DNA of 64,000 nt from Subtercola sp. (GTDB taxonomy: Bacteria > Actinomycetota > Actinomycetes > Actinomycetales > Microbacteriaceae): NCBI GenBank assembly GCA_025463765.1, contig JAODBC010000035.1, positions 26,754 through 90,753 of the forward strand, written 5' to 3'. Positions 9,284 to 18,180 of the stretch are shown here, one piece after another. The notes beneath the pieces are model-generated. The model saw only the letters and a list, made by a program, of their open reading frames with translations, did no database searches and was not told the origin of the DNA. A program made the translations under genes and the position numbers. The stretch's first letter is position 1. Every line of letters starts with the position of its first letter.

Positions 9284-9511
9284 TTACCCGGCAGTCTCGA
9301 GCACTGAAACCTCGACAGGAAAGTCGCGCGCCAGCAGAAACTCGCGCAAGAACTCGACGTGCTCGTCGCACGCGACCCATACCTTCACGCGGTCGGCCGA
9401 GTGGATGCGCGGGTTGCGCCACCCGATCGACCACACCGCCTCACTGCGGCAGCCGGCGCGCGAGCACTCGCGCGCTGAGGGTTCGGGTGCCAGCCCGAAC
9501 GGCATACTCAC
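9284..9511 (-). CDS. small conserved protein with zinc-ribbon-like Cys/His pattern
   Basis: A 75-residue protein. It has C-x5-C near residues 15-21 (ECSRAGCRS), WRNPRIH, and a C-terminal VWVACDEHVEFLREFLLARDFP. The Cys and His residues could bind one metal ion. Similar small actinobacterial proteins are sometimes labelled acetone carboxylase, a name without obvious support in the sequence. The start overlaps the stop of the DUF3099-type gene (ATGA), so the two are translationally coupled. Its stop codon is also the upstream boundary of the truncated sigma gene. Confidence 0.75.
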   Translation of the reverse strand: MSMPFGLAPEPSARECSRAGCRSEAVWSIGWRNPRIHSADRVKVWVACDEHVEFLREFLLARDFPVEVSVLETAG

Positions 9512-9822
9512 TCGGGACGCCCGCCGAACTCACGCTGGCCCTGCGTCGGAGGCACTTGGTCGAAGGCGACCATCTGCCCGCCCGGGGAGTTCATGGTGCC
9601 GGGAGTGTTCGCTCCGGTGTTCGCGATCACGACGGCGAGCCAGGGCAGCACGACAGCGGCGACGCCGAGCGCGATCATGAGATACCACTCGTGCACGAAG
9701 AGCAATGCGGCAAGGCACAACAGACGGGTGCCCATAGCGATCGAGTACTTGATCATGCGCGAGTGCCGCTCTTCGAGCGGGGACTGCGGCAAAGACGTTA
9801 CCGACTGCTGTTGCTTCTTCAT
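9508..9822 (-). CDS. DUF3099-type small membrane protein
   Basis: A 104-residue protein with an N-terminal motif of the form SLPQSPLEERHSRMIKYSIAM and two hydrophobic helices (about residues 25-43 and 47-67), followed by a polar Pro/Gly-rich tail. This is the layout of DUF3099 proteins, which are common in actinobacteria and have no known function. It is divergent from fabG (114 bp between starts) and coupled to the small downstream zinc-ribbon-like gene. Confidence 0.82.
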   Translation of the reverse strand: MKKQQQSVTSLPQSPLEERHSRMIKYSIAMGTRLLCLAALLFVHEWYLMIALGVAAVVLPWLAVVIANTGANTPGTMNSPGGQMVAFDQVPPTQGQREFGGRPE

Positions 9823-9935
9823 GTGAGCGCCACTTCGAACGGGGATGTTCTGAGTTTACGCTCCCTCTGAGTCTCCTAAGCTGATATGCGGCCCACGAAA
9901 CGCCTGGGTTGACACCGCACGAAAAGGATCCTGCC

Positions 9936-10646
9936 ATGACGACTCCCCGCACCGTACTCATCACGGGAGGCAACCGCGGCATCGGCTACGCGATCGCGCA
10001 GCAGTTCGTGGCCGAGGGCCACCGCGTCGCCGTCACCGCACGCTCGGGCGAAGGGCCAGAGAGATCGCTCACGGTGCGAGCCGACGTCACCGACGCCGCA
10101 TCCATCGACGCCGCGTTCACCGAGGTCGAGGCCGCCCTCGGCCCCATCGAGGTCGTCGTGGCGAACGCCGGCATCACGCGCGACACCCTGCTCATCCGCA
10201 TGACTGAAGACGACTTCACCGATGTCATCGACGCCAACCTCACCGGGGCCTGGCGGGTCGTGAAGCGCGCGTCGAAGGGCATGATGAAGGCGCGGTTCGG
10301 GCGGATCATCCTCATCTCGAGCGTCTCGGGTCTGCTCGGCGCGGCCGGCCAGGTCAACTACTCCACGTCGAAGGCGGGGCTTGTGGGCATGGCTCGCTCG
10401 CTCACCCGCGAACTCGGTTCGCGCGGCATCACAGCGAACGTCGTCGCGCCGGGGCTCATCGAGACTGACATGACCGCCGAGCTGCCGGATGCTCAGCTCG
10501 CCGACTACAAGAAGTCCATTCCCGTGGGCCGCTTCGCTACGCCCGCCGAGGTCGCGAAGGTCGTCACCTGGGTCGCTGGTGACGACGCCGCCTACATCTC
10601 GGGGGCGGTCATCCCCGTCGACGGCGGCCTCGGCATGGGCCACTAG
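9936..10646 (+). CDS. fabG: 3-oxoacyl-ACP reductase-type short-chain dehydrogenase
   Basis: A 236-residue classical SDR enzyme. It has the NAD(P)-binding GGNRGIG motif near residue 11, NAG at the end of beta-4, the catalytic Ser (ISSVSG) and YSTSKAG with Tyr and Lys, and VAPGLIETDMT. These fit FabG, which reduces 3-oxoacyl-ACP with NADPH in fatty acid synthesis. The start is the ATG at 9936 with AAGGA about 8 bp upstream; upstream in-frame codons lack a binding site. It is convergent with serB. Confidence 0.88.
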   Translation: MTTPRTVLITGGNRGIGYAIAQQFVAEGHRVAVTARSGEGPERSLTVRADVTDAASIDAAFTEVEAALGPIEVVVANAGITRDTLLIRMTEDDFTDVIDANLTGAWRVVKRASKGMMKARFGRIILISSVSGLLGAAGQVNYSTSKAGLVGMARSLTRELGSRGITANVVAPGLIETDMTAELPDAQLADYKKSIPVGRFATPAEVAKVVTWVAGDDAAYISGAVIPVDGGLGMGH

Positions 10647-10661
10647 ACCGCGGGCGGCGGG

Positions 10662-11306
10662 TCAGCCGCGCAGGCCGAGCAGGGGGAGCAGCTGGGAGAG
10701 GTCGCGAGTGTCGAGCGCTAGGTGCGCCTGCTGGCGCACGACGGGGCGCGCATTGAACGCGACCGAGAGCCCCGCAGACTGCATCATGCGCAGATCGTTG
10801 GCGCCGTCGCCCACGGCAACAGTCTGAGCGAGGGGGAGGCCGGCCACCCGAGCCCATTCCACGAGCGCATCGGCCTTGGCCTGGGCATCTACCACCGGCC
10901 CACGCACGTTGCCCGTCAGGCGCCCGTCAGCCACCTCGAGGCGATTGGCGTGCCAGTGATCGAGTTCGAGGTCTTCGGCCAGGGCATCCAGCAGCTCGTG
11001 AAAACCACCCGAGACGACGCCGATGCGCCCGCCCGCTGTGTGCAGGCCGGCGATGAGTTCGGGCACGCCCTGGGTCACACGGATGCCCGCCGCAACTTCA
11101 GCGAAACACGACGTCGGCAGGCCGGCGAGCGTTGCAACTCGAGCGCGCAGGCTCTGCTCGAAGTCGAGCTCGCCCGACATCGCACGCTCAGTTATTTCAG
11201 CCACCTCGGTGAGGCTGCCCGCACAATCGGCAAGCATTTCGATCACTTCGTTTTCGATCAGTGTCGAATCGACATCGAGCACGACCAGAAAACGGGCTGA
11301 GGTCAT
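10662..11306 (-). CDS. serB: phosphoserine phosphatase SerB
   Basis: A 214-residue HAD-family phosphatase that makes L-serine from phosphoserine. The nucleophile motif is [13 protein letters not shown] near residues 8-20, motif II is [11 protein letters not shown], and motif III/IV is [12 protein letters not shown]. The short form without an N-terminal ACT domain is present. It starts inside the stop codon of glgC (ATGA), so it is co-transcribed and translationally coupled with the glycogen gene, an arrangement common in actinobacteria. Confidence 0.94.
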   Translation of the reverse strand: MTSARFLVVLDVDSTLIENEVIEMLADCAGSLTEVAEITERAMSGELDFEQSLRARVATLAGLPTSCFAEVAAGIRVTQGVPELIAGLHTAGGRIGVVSGGFHELLDALAEDLELDHWHANRLEVADGRLTGNVRGPVVDAQAKADALVEWARVAGLPLAQTVAVGDGANDLRMMQSAGLSVAFNARPVVRQQAHLALDTRDLSQLLPLLGLRG

Positions 11307-12547
11307 GGTTCTACGGTTACTCCCTTGCCCACAACGGTGATGCCCGTGTCGGTCACAGTGAAGCCGCGTTCGCGGTCGCGAGCGTGGTCGATTCCGATCA
11401 TGGCGCCGGCTGAGACCACCACGTTCTTGTCCAGAATAGCGCGACGAACCACGGCGTCAGGGTAGATGTGCACCCGGTCGAAGAGCACCGAGTCTTGCAC
11501 CAGGGCGCTCGACTCGATGGTGACCCACGGCCCGAGCACGCTGCGCTCGATGCGCGCGCCCGAGATGAGGCAGCCGAGCGACACGATCGACTCGATGGTC
11601 GTACCGCTGTTGCCCTTGGCGTCGCGTACGAACTTCGCCGGCGGCGAGTTGAGCTGCTGGGTGTAGATGGGCCAGGCGCTGTTGTAGAGGTTGAAGACGG
11701 GCAGCGCCGAGATGAGGTCTTGGTGCGCGTCGTAGAACGACTCGATGGTACCCACGTCGCGCCAGTAGTACCGGTCGCGATCGGTGGCACCGGGCACCTC
11801 GTTGCGCGACAGGTCGTAGACACCGGCGAGGCCCTGCGACACGAAGTCGGGAATGATGTCGCCGCCCATGTCGTGGTTCGACTCGGGCTTCTCGCCGTCG
11901 CGAATAACGGCGTCGATCAGGGCATCTGCGTTGAATACGTAGTTGCCCATCGAGGCCAGAACCTCGTGCGGAGCATCCGCCAGACCCACCGCCGTCTTCG
12001 GCTTCTCGAGAAACTCGGTGATGAGCGATGGGTTCTCGGGGTCGGTCTGGATGATGCCGAACTGGTCGCTGAGTTCCATCGGCTGGCGGATGGCCGCAAC
12101 CGTGACGGGCAGACCGGAGGCGATGTGCGCCTCGACCATCTGCGCGAAGTCCATGCGGTACACGTGGTCGGCGCCGACCACGACCACGATGTCGGGTTTC
12201 TCGTCACGAATGAGGTTCAGGCTCTGCAGAATGGCGTCGGCCGAGCCGCTGAACCAGCGCTTGCCGAGTCGCTGCTGAGCCGGCACCGACGCGACGTACG
12301 AGTCGAGCAGACCGGTCATGCGCCAGGTCTGCGAGATGTGCCGGTCGAGGCTGTGCGACTTGTACTGGGTCAGCACGACGATCTTCGTCAGCCCCGAGTT
12401 GATGAGGTTCGAGAGCGCGAAGTCGATGAGGCGGTAACCGCCGCCGAACGGCACACCGGGCTTCGCTCGGTCTGCAGTCAGGGGCATGAGCCTCTTACCT
12501 TCGCCACCAGCGAGAACGATGCCGAAAATCTTCTTTGATGCAGCCAT
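11303..12547 (-). CDS. glgC: glucose-1-phosphate adenylyltransferase
   Basis: A 414-residue ADP-glucose pyrophosphorylase, the committed step of bacterial glycogen synthesis. The N-terminal nucleotidyltransferase motif [16 protein letters not shown] and the substrate-site [19 protein letters not shown] are intact, followed by [10 protein letters not shown] and a C-terminal left-handed beta-helix with hexapeptide repeats. It is divergent from glgA across about 75 bp, the usual actinobacterial arrangement. Its ATG is only about 10 bp from a TATTGT hexamer on the minus strand, so a very short leader is possible. Confidence 0.96.
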   Translation of the reverse strand: MAASKKIFGIVLAGGEGKRLMPLTADRAKPGVPFGGGYRLIDFALSNLINSGLTKIVVLTQYKSHSLDRHISQTWRMTGLLDSYVASVPAQQRLGKRWFSGSADAILQSLNLIRDEKPDIVVVVGADHVYRMDFAQMVEAHIASGLPVTVAAIRQPMELSDQFGIIQTDPENPSLITEFLEKPKTAVGLADAPHEVLASMGNYVFNADALIDAVIRDGEKPESNHDMGGDIIPDFVSQGLAGVYDLSRNEVPGATDRDRYYWRDVGTIESFYDAHQDLISALPVFNLYNSAWPIYTQQLNSPPAKFVRDAKGNSGTTIESIVSLGCLISGARIERSVLGPWVTIESSALVQDSVLFDRVHIYPDAVVRRAILDKNVVVSAGAMIGIDHARDRERGFTVTDTGITVVGKGVTVEP

Positions 12548-12623
12548 AGCTCTAACAATAGGCCGTGAATCGCACCGCCGATGAGCCTCGACGCACGGCC
12601 CGATTGGTACTACGTTCGTGGTT

Positions 12624-13805
12624 GTGCGCGTCGATGTGATTTCCAGAGAATACCCACCCGAGGTCTACGGCGGAGCGGGGGTGCACGTCGCCGAACTCGT
12701 CAAAGCTCTGCGAGTGAACATCGACGTCATCGTGCGCGCCTTCGGTGAGCCCCGCAGCGAAGAGGGCGTGTTCTCCTATCGCCCGCCGGCCGAACTCGTC
12801 GGCGCGAATCCGACCCTCACGACCCTCGGTGTCGACCTGCAGATCGCGAACGACGTCGGGGGAGCTGACGTGGTTCACTCGCACACCTGGTACGCGAACG
12901 CGGCGGGGCAGCTCGGCTCGATGCTGCACGGTATTCCGCACGTCGTCACGGCGCATTCGCTCGAGCCGCTGCGGCCGTGGAAGGCCGAGCAGCTCGGCGG
13001 CGGCTACCGCCTGTCGTCGTACATCGAGAAGAACGCCTTCGAATCCGCCGACTCGGTGATCGCTGTGAGTGGCGGCATGCGCAACGACATTTTGCGCGCC
13101 TACCCGTCTATACCCGAAGACCGCGTCAGCGTCGTCTACAACGGCATCGACCTCGAAAAGTGGAAGCCGGTGTACGACGACGAGGTGCTCGAGCGCCAAG
13201 GAATCGACAAGACCCGACCATCCGTTGTGTTCGTCGGGCGCATCACGAGGCAGAAGGGCCTGCCGTACTTGCTGCGTGCGGCTGCGCAGTTGCCACCGGA
13301 TGTTCAGCTCGTCTTGTGCGCCGGCGCCCCCGACACGCCCGAGATCCTCGCCGAGGTCACCGCTGGGGTGCGCGAGTTGCAGCAGCAGCGCTCTGGCGTC
13401 GTGTGGATTCCTGAGCTGCTCAGCCAGCACGACCTCTCCGCGGTTCTGACCAGCGGAACGGTCTTCGTCTGCCCGTCGGTCTACGAGCCGCTGGGCATTG
13501 TGAATCTCGAGGCGATGGCGTGCGGGCTGCCCGTGGTGGGCACGGCGACGGGCGGCATTCCGGAGGTCGTCGACGACGGCGTCACGGGCCGTCTCGTACC
13601 CATCGACCAGGTCACCGACGGAACGGGCACGCCGATCGATCCGGAGCGATTCGTGCACGATCTGGCGGCCGCCCTGACCGAGGTCGTCGCCGACCCGACG
13701 CGCGCTCGGGCGATGGGCGCGGCCGGCAGGCTGCGGGCCGAGAGCACGTTCAGTTGGAAGCAGATCGCCGAAGAAACCGAACGCATTTACCGCAGCCTGA
13801 TCTGA
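12624..13805 (+). CDS. glgA: glycogen synthase, actinobacterial GT4 type
   Basis: A 393-residue glycosyltransferase that uses ADP-glucose to extend glycogen or make maltose-1-phosphate. It starts [22 protein letters not shown], with the Gly-Gly-rich donor loop, and has the GT4 motif [28 protein letters not shown] near the C-terminus. I chose the GTG at 12624 over the GTG at 12618 because it matches the typical family start. No Shine-Dalgarno sequence is visible; TACTAC at 12608-12613 could be a -10 box of a nearly leaderless transcript. Confidence 0.92.
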   Translation: MRVDVISREYPPEVYGGAGVHVAELVKALRVNIDVIVRAFGEPRSEEGVFSYRPPAELVGANPTLTTLGVDLQIANDVGGADVVHSHTWYANAAGQLGSMLHGIPHVVTAHSLEPLRPWKAEQLGGGYRLSSYIEKNAFESADSVIAVSGGMRNDILRAYPSIPEDRVSVVYNGIDLEKWKPVYDDEVLERQGIDKTRPSVVFVGRITRQKGLPYLLRAAAQLPPDVQLVLCAGAPDTPEILAEVTAGVRELQQQRSGVVWIPELLSQHDLSAVLTSGTVFVCPSVYEPLGIVNLEAMACGLPVVGTATGGIPEVVDDGVTGRLVPIDQVTDGTGTPIDPERFVHDLAAALTEVVADPTRARAMGAAGRLRAESTFSWKQIAEETERIYRSLI

Positions 13806-13865
13806 GCGTGCCTTGGGGGCCGATTCTGTCCGTTCGAGGGCGTGGCGGCGGATAGGCTTGAGGGC

Positions 13866-14648
13866 ATGCCCACAGTTCTTGACCTTGAAGACGTGTCGGT
13901 CGTTCGTAACGGAAACCGCATCCTCGACTCCGTCGACTGGAAGGTCGAGGCCGACCAGCGCTGGGTCATTCTGGGCCCGAACGGCGCCGGTAAGACGACC
14001 CTGCTGAACCTCGCCTCGGCGATGGTGCACCCCACCAGCGGAACCGCGCAGATTCTCGACTCGCGCATGGGCCGCGTCGACGTGTTCGAATTGCGGCCGC
14101 GCGTGGGGTTCGCGTCGTCGGCGATGGCTAAGCGTTTTCCGGCCGACGAGACCGTGCTCAACGTCGTTCTCACCGCCGCGTACTCGGTCACCGGCCGCTG
14201 GAACGAGCAGTACGACGAGATCGACCTGCGCCGCGCCCAGCGTGTGCTTGCCGAATGGAAGCTCGACCACCTCGAAGAGCGCCGGTTCGGTTCGCTCAGC
14301 GACGGTGAGCAGAAGCGTGTGCAGATCGCGCGTTCGGTGATGACCGACCCCGAACTGCTGCTGCTCGACGAGCCCGCCGCCTCACTCGACCTGGGCGCGC
14401 GCGAAGAGCTGCTGCAGCTGCTCGGCGGCTACGCTTCGGCTCCTTCGGCGCCCGCGATCGTCATGGTGACGCATCACGTCGAAGAGATTCCGCGCGGCTT
14501 CACCCACGTGCTGCTCATCTCGAAGGCGCAGATCGTCGCTGCGGGGCCGATACCGGATACCCTCACAGCCGCCAACCTTGAGACCACGTTCGGGCTGCCG
14601 ATCGTGCTCACCGAATCCGACGGGCGCTACGCCGCGCGGGCTGTGTGA
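13866..14648 (+). CDS. stand-alone ABC transporter-type ATPase
   Basis: A 260-residue single-domain ABC ATPase. Walker A is GPNGAGKTT, the signature is LSDGEQKRVQIAR (an LSDGE variant of LSGGQ), Walker B is LLLLDEPAASLD, and MVTHHVEEI carries the switch His. It resembles the ModF/YlqF-type subgroup with a GFASSAMAKRFP region. No permease gene is adjacent, so it may work with a distant transporter or in a non-transport role. An in-frame upstream start at 13842 is possible; the ATG at 13866 is preferred by family alignment. Confidence 0.85.
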   Translation: MPTVLDLEDVSVVRNGNRILDSVDWKVEADQRWVILGPNGAGKTTLLNLASAMVHPTSGTAQILDSRMGRVDVFELRPRVGFASSAMAKRFPADETVLNVVLTAAYSVTGRWNEQYDEIDLRRAQRVLAEWKLDHLEERRFGSLSDGEQKRVQIARSVMTDPELLLLDEPAASLDLGAREELLQLLGGYASAPSAPAIVMVTHHVEEIPRGFTHVLLISKAQIVAAGPIPDTLTAANLETTFGLPIVLTESDGRYAARAV

Positions 14649-14795
14649 CGGGCTGCGTAATTGCGCCTCGCGCTTCGTGATCATCCCGATCTTCTGATAG
14701 AGTTTATAGCTGGCCCTGCCGCTGTTTCTGCGTGCGCGCCATGACTTTTGCACCGCTTCACTCTCACCCCTCAAGTAGCATCAAGGATTCCCTTC

Positions 14796-15047
14796 ATGAA
14801 GACCGACACTCACCCCGACTACCTGCCCGTCGTCTTTCGCGACCTGGCTTCGGGCGCAACCTTCCTGACCCGCTCCACCGTGACGAGCCAAAAGACCATC
14901 GAGTGGGAAGACGGCAACACGTACCCCGTCATCGACGTCGAGATCTCGAGCGAGTCGCACCCGTTCTACACGGGCAAGCAGCGCATCCTCGACTCCGCCG
15001 GTCGTGTCGAGAAGTTCAACAGCCGCTACAAGGGCTTCGGCAAGTAG
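14796..15047 (+). CDS. rpmE2: 50S ribosomal protein L31 type B (zinc-independent)
   Basis: An 83-residue L31 paralogue. It has the type B features: [15 protein letters not shown] at the start, no CxxC zinc-binding pairs, [12 protein letters not shown] in the middle and [15 protein letters not shown] at the end. Type B L31 replaces the zinc form when zinc is scarce, often under Zur control, but I see no clear Zur box in the 147-bp upstream interval. The ATG at 14796 follows AAGGA by 8 bp. A strong hairpin follows at 15090-15119. Confidence 0.95.
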   Translation: MKTDTHPDYLPVVFRDLASGATFLTRSTVTSQKTIEWEDGNTYPVIDVEISSESHPFYTGKQRILDSAGRVEKFNSRYKGFGK

Positions 15048-15089
15048 CGGTACCTCTGGTGTAGCCGCCAACGTCGGGCTGCACCATCC

Positions 15090-15119
15090 AGGGGCGGGTG
15101 ACTTCGGTCATCCGCCCCT
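15090..15119 (+). terminator. stem-loop terminator after rpmE2
   Basis: A 13-bp stem (left arm AGGGGCGGGTGAC, right arm GTCATCCGCCCCT, one G-T wobble) closes on a TTCG tetraloop and is followed by CTTG. It lies 43 bp after the rpmE2 stop. The very stable GC stem supports termination, although the T-tract is poor. Confidence 0.7.
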
Positions 15120-15143
15120 CTTGCGTACCCAGCGCACAAAAAA

Positions 15144-15194
15144 GGAGATTTTGACACGGTAAGCCCTATAGGGCTTCACCACCTCGAAATCTCC
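15144..15194 (-). terminator. long stem-loop terminator after the exonuclease gene
   Basis: Outer arms GGAGATTTTGA and TCGAAATCTCC pair over 11 bp with one wobble; an inner palindrome AAGCCCTATAGGGCTT forms the tip. Read on the minus strand the stem is followed by TTTTTTG, a good T-tract, and it lies 21 bp after the exonuclease stop. It therefore looks like the intrinsic terminator of the treS-exonuclease operon. Confidence 0.7.
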
Positions 15195-15214
15195 GCCGTT
15201 TTCGTCTCGCGAAG

Positions 15215-16147
15215 CTAGCCGATGGGCCACGCCGCGCGGGCGGTGAAGGTGGGGTCTTTGGTGCGGCGCATGTAGTCCTGGAACGAAGCCGACTGGTCAC
15301 GCGCCCAGGCCACCTGGGAGTGGTGCAGCTGCTCGCTGGTGATGTCGAGCTCGGCCTCGAAGCGCAGGGCGAGGGCCTGAGCGACACGGCCCGCCGCGAT
15401 GGCGTCGGCGCCGGCGTCGTGGGCGTCGAAGAGGTCGACCTCGTAGTGCAGGGCGGCGGCCTCGAGCGTGCGCTTTCCTTTGCGGTAGCGATCGAGCGCC
15501 TTGTCGATGACGAGGGGATCGACCACGGGCAGCGGCTCGCGCAGGGGAGTGATGCCGTGACGGCGGGCCTCGCGGTCGAGCAGGGTGAGGTCGTACGGAG
15601 CGTTGTAGATGACGATCGACAGGCCCTCGTCGAGGGCGGCGGTCAGAGCATCCACGATCTCGGCGATGACGTCGGGCGCAGAGCGCCCCTCGGCACGTGC
15701 CCGCTCGGTGCTGACGCCGTGCACGGCAGAGGCCTGCTCGGGAATCGGGATGCCCGGGTCGGCCATCCAGTCGAACCGCGACTGGGTCAGACCGAGGTGG
15801 TCGATGATGCTCACGTTCGCCGTGACGATGCGGCTGGTTTCGACATCGATTCCGGTGGTCTCGAGGTCGAACACGGCGAGCCGGTGCGCCCACGCGGGGC
15901 CGGCGGGGCCTTCGAGCAGGGCGGTGGATGCCCGGGGCACCGCCCGCGCGCCCGCGGTTGCTGTGGTGGCTTCAGCGGCCTCTCGCGAGACCGGCACAAA
16001 GGGTGCAGCCGGTCGTTCGACGACCGCATGCCGGCCGTGCGGTTCGACCAGCGGAAGCACCTCTGCCGGCTCGACGTCGAAGAGTGTCGGCTGCAAAAGC
16101 TGTTCTGTCGGTTCCACGAGTTTCACACTAGGGCGGGCTACCGACAT
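15215..16147 (-). CDS. DEDDh 3'-5' exonuclease, DnaQ-like
   Basis: A 310-residue protein with a polar 85-residue N-terminal extension and a C-terminal exonuclease domain of the DNA polymerase III epsilon type. ExoI is VFDLETTG (Asp and Glu), ExoII includes IVIYNAPYDLTLLDRE, and ExoIII is HDAGADA with the His four residues before the Asp, giving DEDDh. It probably trims or proofreads DNA, but may not be the replicative subunit. It is 40 bp downstream of treS on the same strand. The exact start within the extension is uncertain. Confidence 0.85.
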   Translation of the reverse strand: MSVARPSVKLVEPTEQLLQPTLFDVEPAEVLPLVEPHGRHAVVERPAAPFVPVSREAAEATTATAGARAVPRASTALLEGPAGPAWAHRLAVFDLETTGIDVETSRIVTANVSIIDHLGLTQSRFDWMADPGIPIPEQASAVHGVSTERARAEGRSAPDVIAEIVDALTAALDEGLSIVIYNAPYDLTLLDREARRHGITPLREPLPVVDPLVIDKALDRYRKGKRTLEAAALHYEVDLFDAHDAGADAIAAGRVAQALALRFEAELDITSEQLHHSQVAWARDQSASFQDYMRRTKDPTFTARAAWPIG

Positions 16148-16187
16148 TGCCAGGCGGGCCTGGCGGCGAGTGCGAAATTGCGCCGTG

Positions 16188-17909
16188 CTAATACACCTCT
16201 TCGGCCGCCGGCTGGCCGATCTTCAGCCAGTAGAAGCTCTGAGTCGCCAGAGTGAGCGCGAGCGCGCCATCAGAACCGACGGTGGGGAATTCTCCTCCAC
16301 CGAACAGGTCGTTGAGGCGGCGACCCGAGAACTCGCTCAGGTCGAGGGTCACCGAGACCGGATTGTGGGCGAAGCTGAACACGCAGAGGATGCGCTCCGG
16401 GGCATCGCCCCACTGGTTCGACGAACCCGCGTACGAGCGCACGAAGGCGAGCACCGACTCGTGGTTCGTCGGAACCACCTTCAGGTCGCCGAGGCCGAAC
16501 GCCGGGTGCGCCTTGCGAACGTGGATCACGTTGCGCACCCAGTGCAGCATCGACCGCGACTGGGCGAGCTGCGACTCGACGTTCACCAGTGTGTAGTTGT
16601 AGACCAGCGACTGCACCACCGGCAAGAAGAGCTTTCCCGGGTCGGCGGTAGAGAAGCCCGCGTTACGGTCGGGCGTCCACTGCATGGGCGTTCGCGACGA
16701 GTCACGGTCGGGCAGCCAGATGTTGTCGCCCATGCCGATCTCGTCGCCGTAATAAAGAAACGGTGAGCCGTTCAGCGCGAAAAGCAGCGCGTGCGCCAGT
16801 TCGAGTTCGGCGCGCGAGTTGTCAAGCAGCGGAGCAAGGCGCCTGCGGATGCCGATGTTCGCGCGCATCCGCGGGTCGTAGGCGTACCAGCCGTACATTG
16901 CCTGCCGGTATTCTTCCGAGACCATCTCCAGGGTGAGTTCGTCGTGGTTGCGCAGAAACACGCCCCAGCCCGCGCTCTCGGGAATCTCGGTCACTTCAGA
17001 GAGCGTGCGGATGAGCTCGCCGGCTGTCTGCGAACGCAGCGAGTAGAAGATACGTGGCATGACGGGAAAGTCGAAGGCCATGTGGCATTCGGGGTCGTCT
17101 TCGGTGCCGAAGAACGCCGCCACCTCGCGCGGCCACTGGTTGGCCTCGGCGATCATGATGCGGCCGGGGTACTCCCGATCCACCATCTTGCGCAGCTTCG
17201 CCACGAACTCGTGGGTCTTCGGCTCACCCTCGCCGTTGCCCTCTTCGCTCTCGTAGAGGTACGGAATCGCGTCGAGCCGAAAGCCGTCGACGCCGAGGTC
17301 GAGCCAGAACCGCACGATCTCGAACATCGCTTCGTGCACCGCGGGGTTTTCGAAGTTGAGGTCGGGCTGGTGCGAGAAGAAGCGGTGCCAGTAGAACTGC
17401 CGGCGCACCGGGTCGAACGTCCAGTTCGACTCTTCGGTGTCGACGAAGATGATGCGCATGTTCTCGTACTTCTTGTCGGTATCGCTCCAGACATAGAAGT
17501 CACCGTAGGGGCCGTCGGGGTCTTCGCGCGACTGCTGAAACCAGTCGTGCGCGTCTGAGGTGTGGTTCAGCGGCAAGTCGATCACGATGCGCATGTTGCG
17601 CTCGTGTGCCTTCGTCACCAGGTCGCGAAACTCGTCGACCGAGCCGAATTCGGGCAGAATCGCGCGGTAGTCCGAGATGTCGTACCCGCCGTCGCGCAAC
17701 GGCGAGTCGAAGAACGGTGGCAACCACAGCCCGTCGATGCCCAGCCACTGCAGATAGTCGAGTTTCGACACCAGCCCCGCGAGATCACCCGCGCCGTCAC
17801 CGTTGCTGTCGACGAACGAGCGGATCATCACCTCGTAGAACACCGAACGCTTGAACCACTGCGGGTCGAGCGTGAGTCCGGGCAGTTGAATGGGTGCGGT
17901 AAAGCTCAC
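16188..17909 (-). CDS. treS: trehalose synthase (maltose alpha-D-glucosyltransferase)
   Basis: A 573-residue GH13 enzyme that interconverts maltose and trehalose. The catalytic residues are visible: nucleophile Asp in GFRLDAIPYLYE (about residue 213), acid/base Glu in IAEANQWP (about 255) and Asp in RNHDELTL (about 323). VFYEVMIRSFVDSNGDG near the N-terminus and the C-terminal beta domain fit TreS. The GTG at 17909 is chosen because GGAAGG lies 6-7 bp upstream; the frame is open further upstream without such a site. With glgC and glgA nearby it fits glycogen/trehalose metabolism. No linked maltokinase (pep2) is present. Confidence 0.92.
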   Translation of the reverse strand: MSFTAPIQLPGLTLDPQWFKRSVFYEVMIRSFVDSNGDGAGDLAGLVSKLDYLQWLGIDGLWLPPFFDSPLRDGGYDISDYRAILPEFGSVDEFRDLVTKAHERNMRIVIDLPLNHTSDAHDWFQQSREDPDGPYGDFYVWSDTDKKYENMRIIFVDTEESNWTFDPVRRQFYWHRFFSHQPDLNFENPAVHEAMFEIVRFWLDLGVDGFRLDAIPYLYESEEGNGEGEPKTHEFVAKLRKMVDREYPGRIMIAEANQWPREVAAFFGTEDDPECHMAFDFPVMPRIFYSLRSQTAGELIRTLSEVTEIPESAGWGVFLRNHDELTLEMVSEEYRQAMYGWYAYDPRMRANIGIRRRLAPLLDNSRAELELAHALLFALNGSPFLYYGDEIGMGDNIWLPDRDSSRTPMQWTPDRNAGFSTADPGKLFLPVVQSLVYNYTLVNVESQLAQSRSMLHWVRNVIHVRKAHPAFGLGDLKVVPTNHESVLAFVRSYAGSSNQWGDAPERILCVFSFAHNPVSVTLDLSEFSGRRLNDLFGGGEFPTVGSDGALALTLATQSFYWLKIGQPAAEEVY

Positions 17910-18043
17910 AGCAGACCTTCCCTGATCGATTCGAGGCGAGGGGCCGGCAGCCCACGCTTCACGATAGACCAGGTTGCAGGCCGCCCACGTTTTTGGCAGA
18001 GGGTCTTGCGTTTCAGCGCCCGCATGACCGCTAGCTTTTCGAT

Positions 18044-18098
18044 CGAGATCACAAAAATCGTGCATTAGTCGAGTTTTGCACGACTTATTGTGATCTCG
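18044..18098. promoter_or_regulatory. imperfect inverted repeat upstream of treS
   Basis: The arms CGAGATCACAA (18044-18054) and TTGTGATCTCG (18088-18098) are perfect complements, and inside them CGTGCA and TGCACG also pair, with 12 bp in the centre. It lies in the 271-bp space between the divergent treS and alpha/beta hydrolase genes. No T-tract follows on either strand. Two facing copies of one operator half, or an RNA hairpin in a leader, are both possible. The remainder of the interval shows no gene. Confidence 0.5.
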
Positions 18099-18180
18099 GT
18101 GGGGCGGGTGCCGGCGGCCGTGGGCGGGTGTGAGCGGGCGTGCGAGTGGGGTTCAGGATGCACGAAGTAGGGTGGTGGGG

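Noticed and set aside
11468..12538. Long plus-strand open frames opposite glgC and several others opposite treS, fabG and mshC
   Set aside because: They are antisense shadows of high-GC genes with no family similarity, and the opposite frame is clearly the real gene.
15161..15176. AAGCCCTATAGGGCTT as an operator
   Set aside because: It forms the tip of the larger terminator hairpin of the minus-strand operon, which explains it better.
18044..18098. CRP/GlxR binding site in the treS upstream dyad
   Set aside because: TGTGA and TCACA are present but not with the 6-bp spacing of a CRP-type site.
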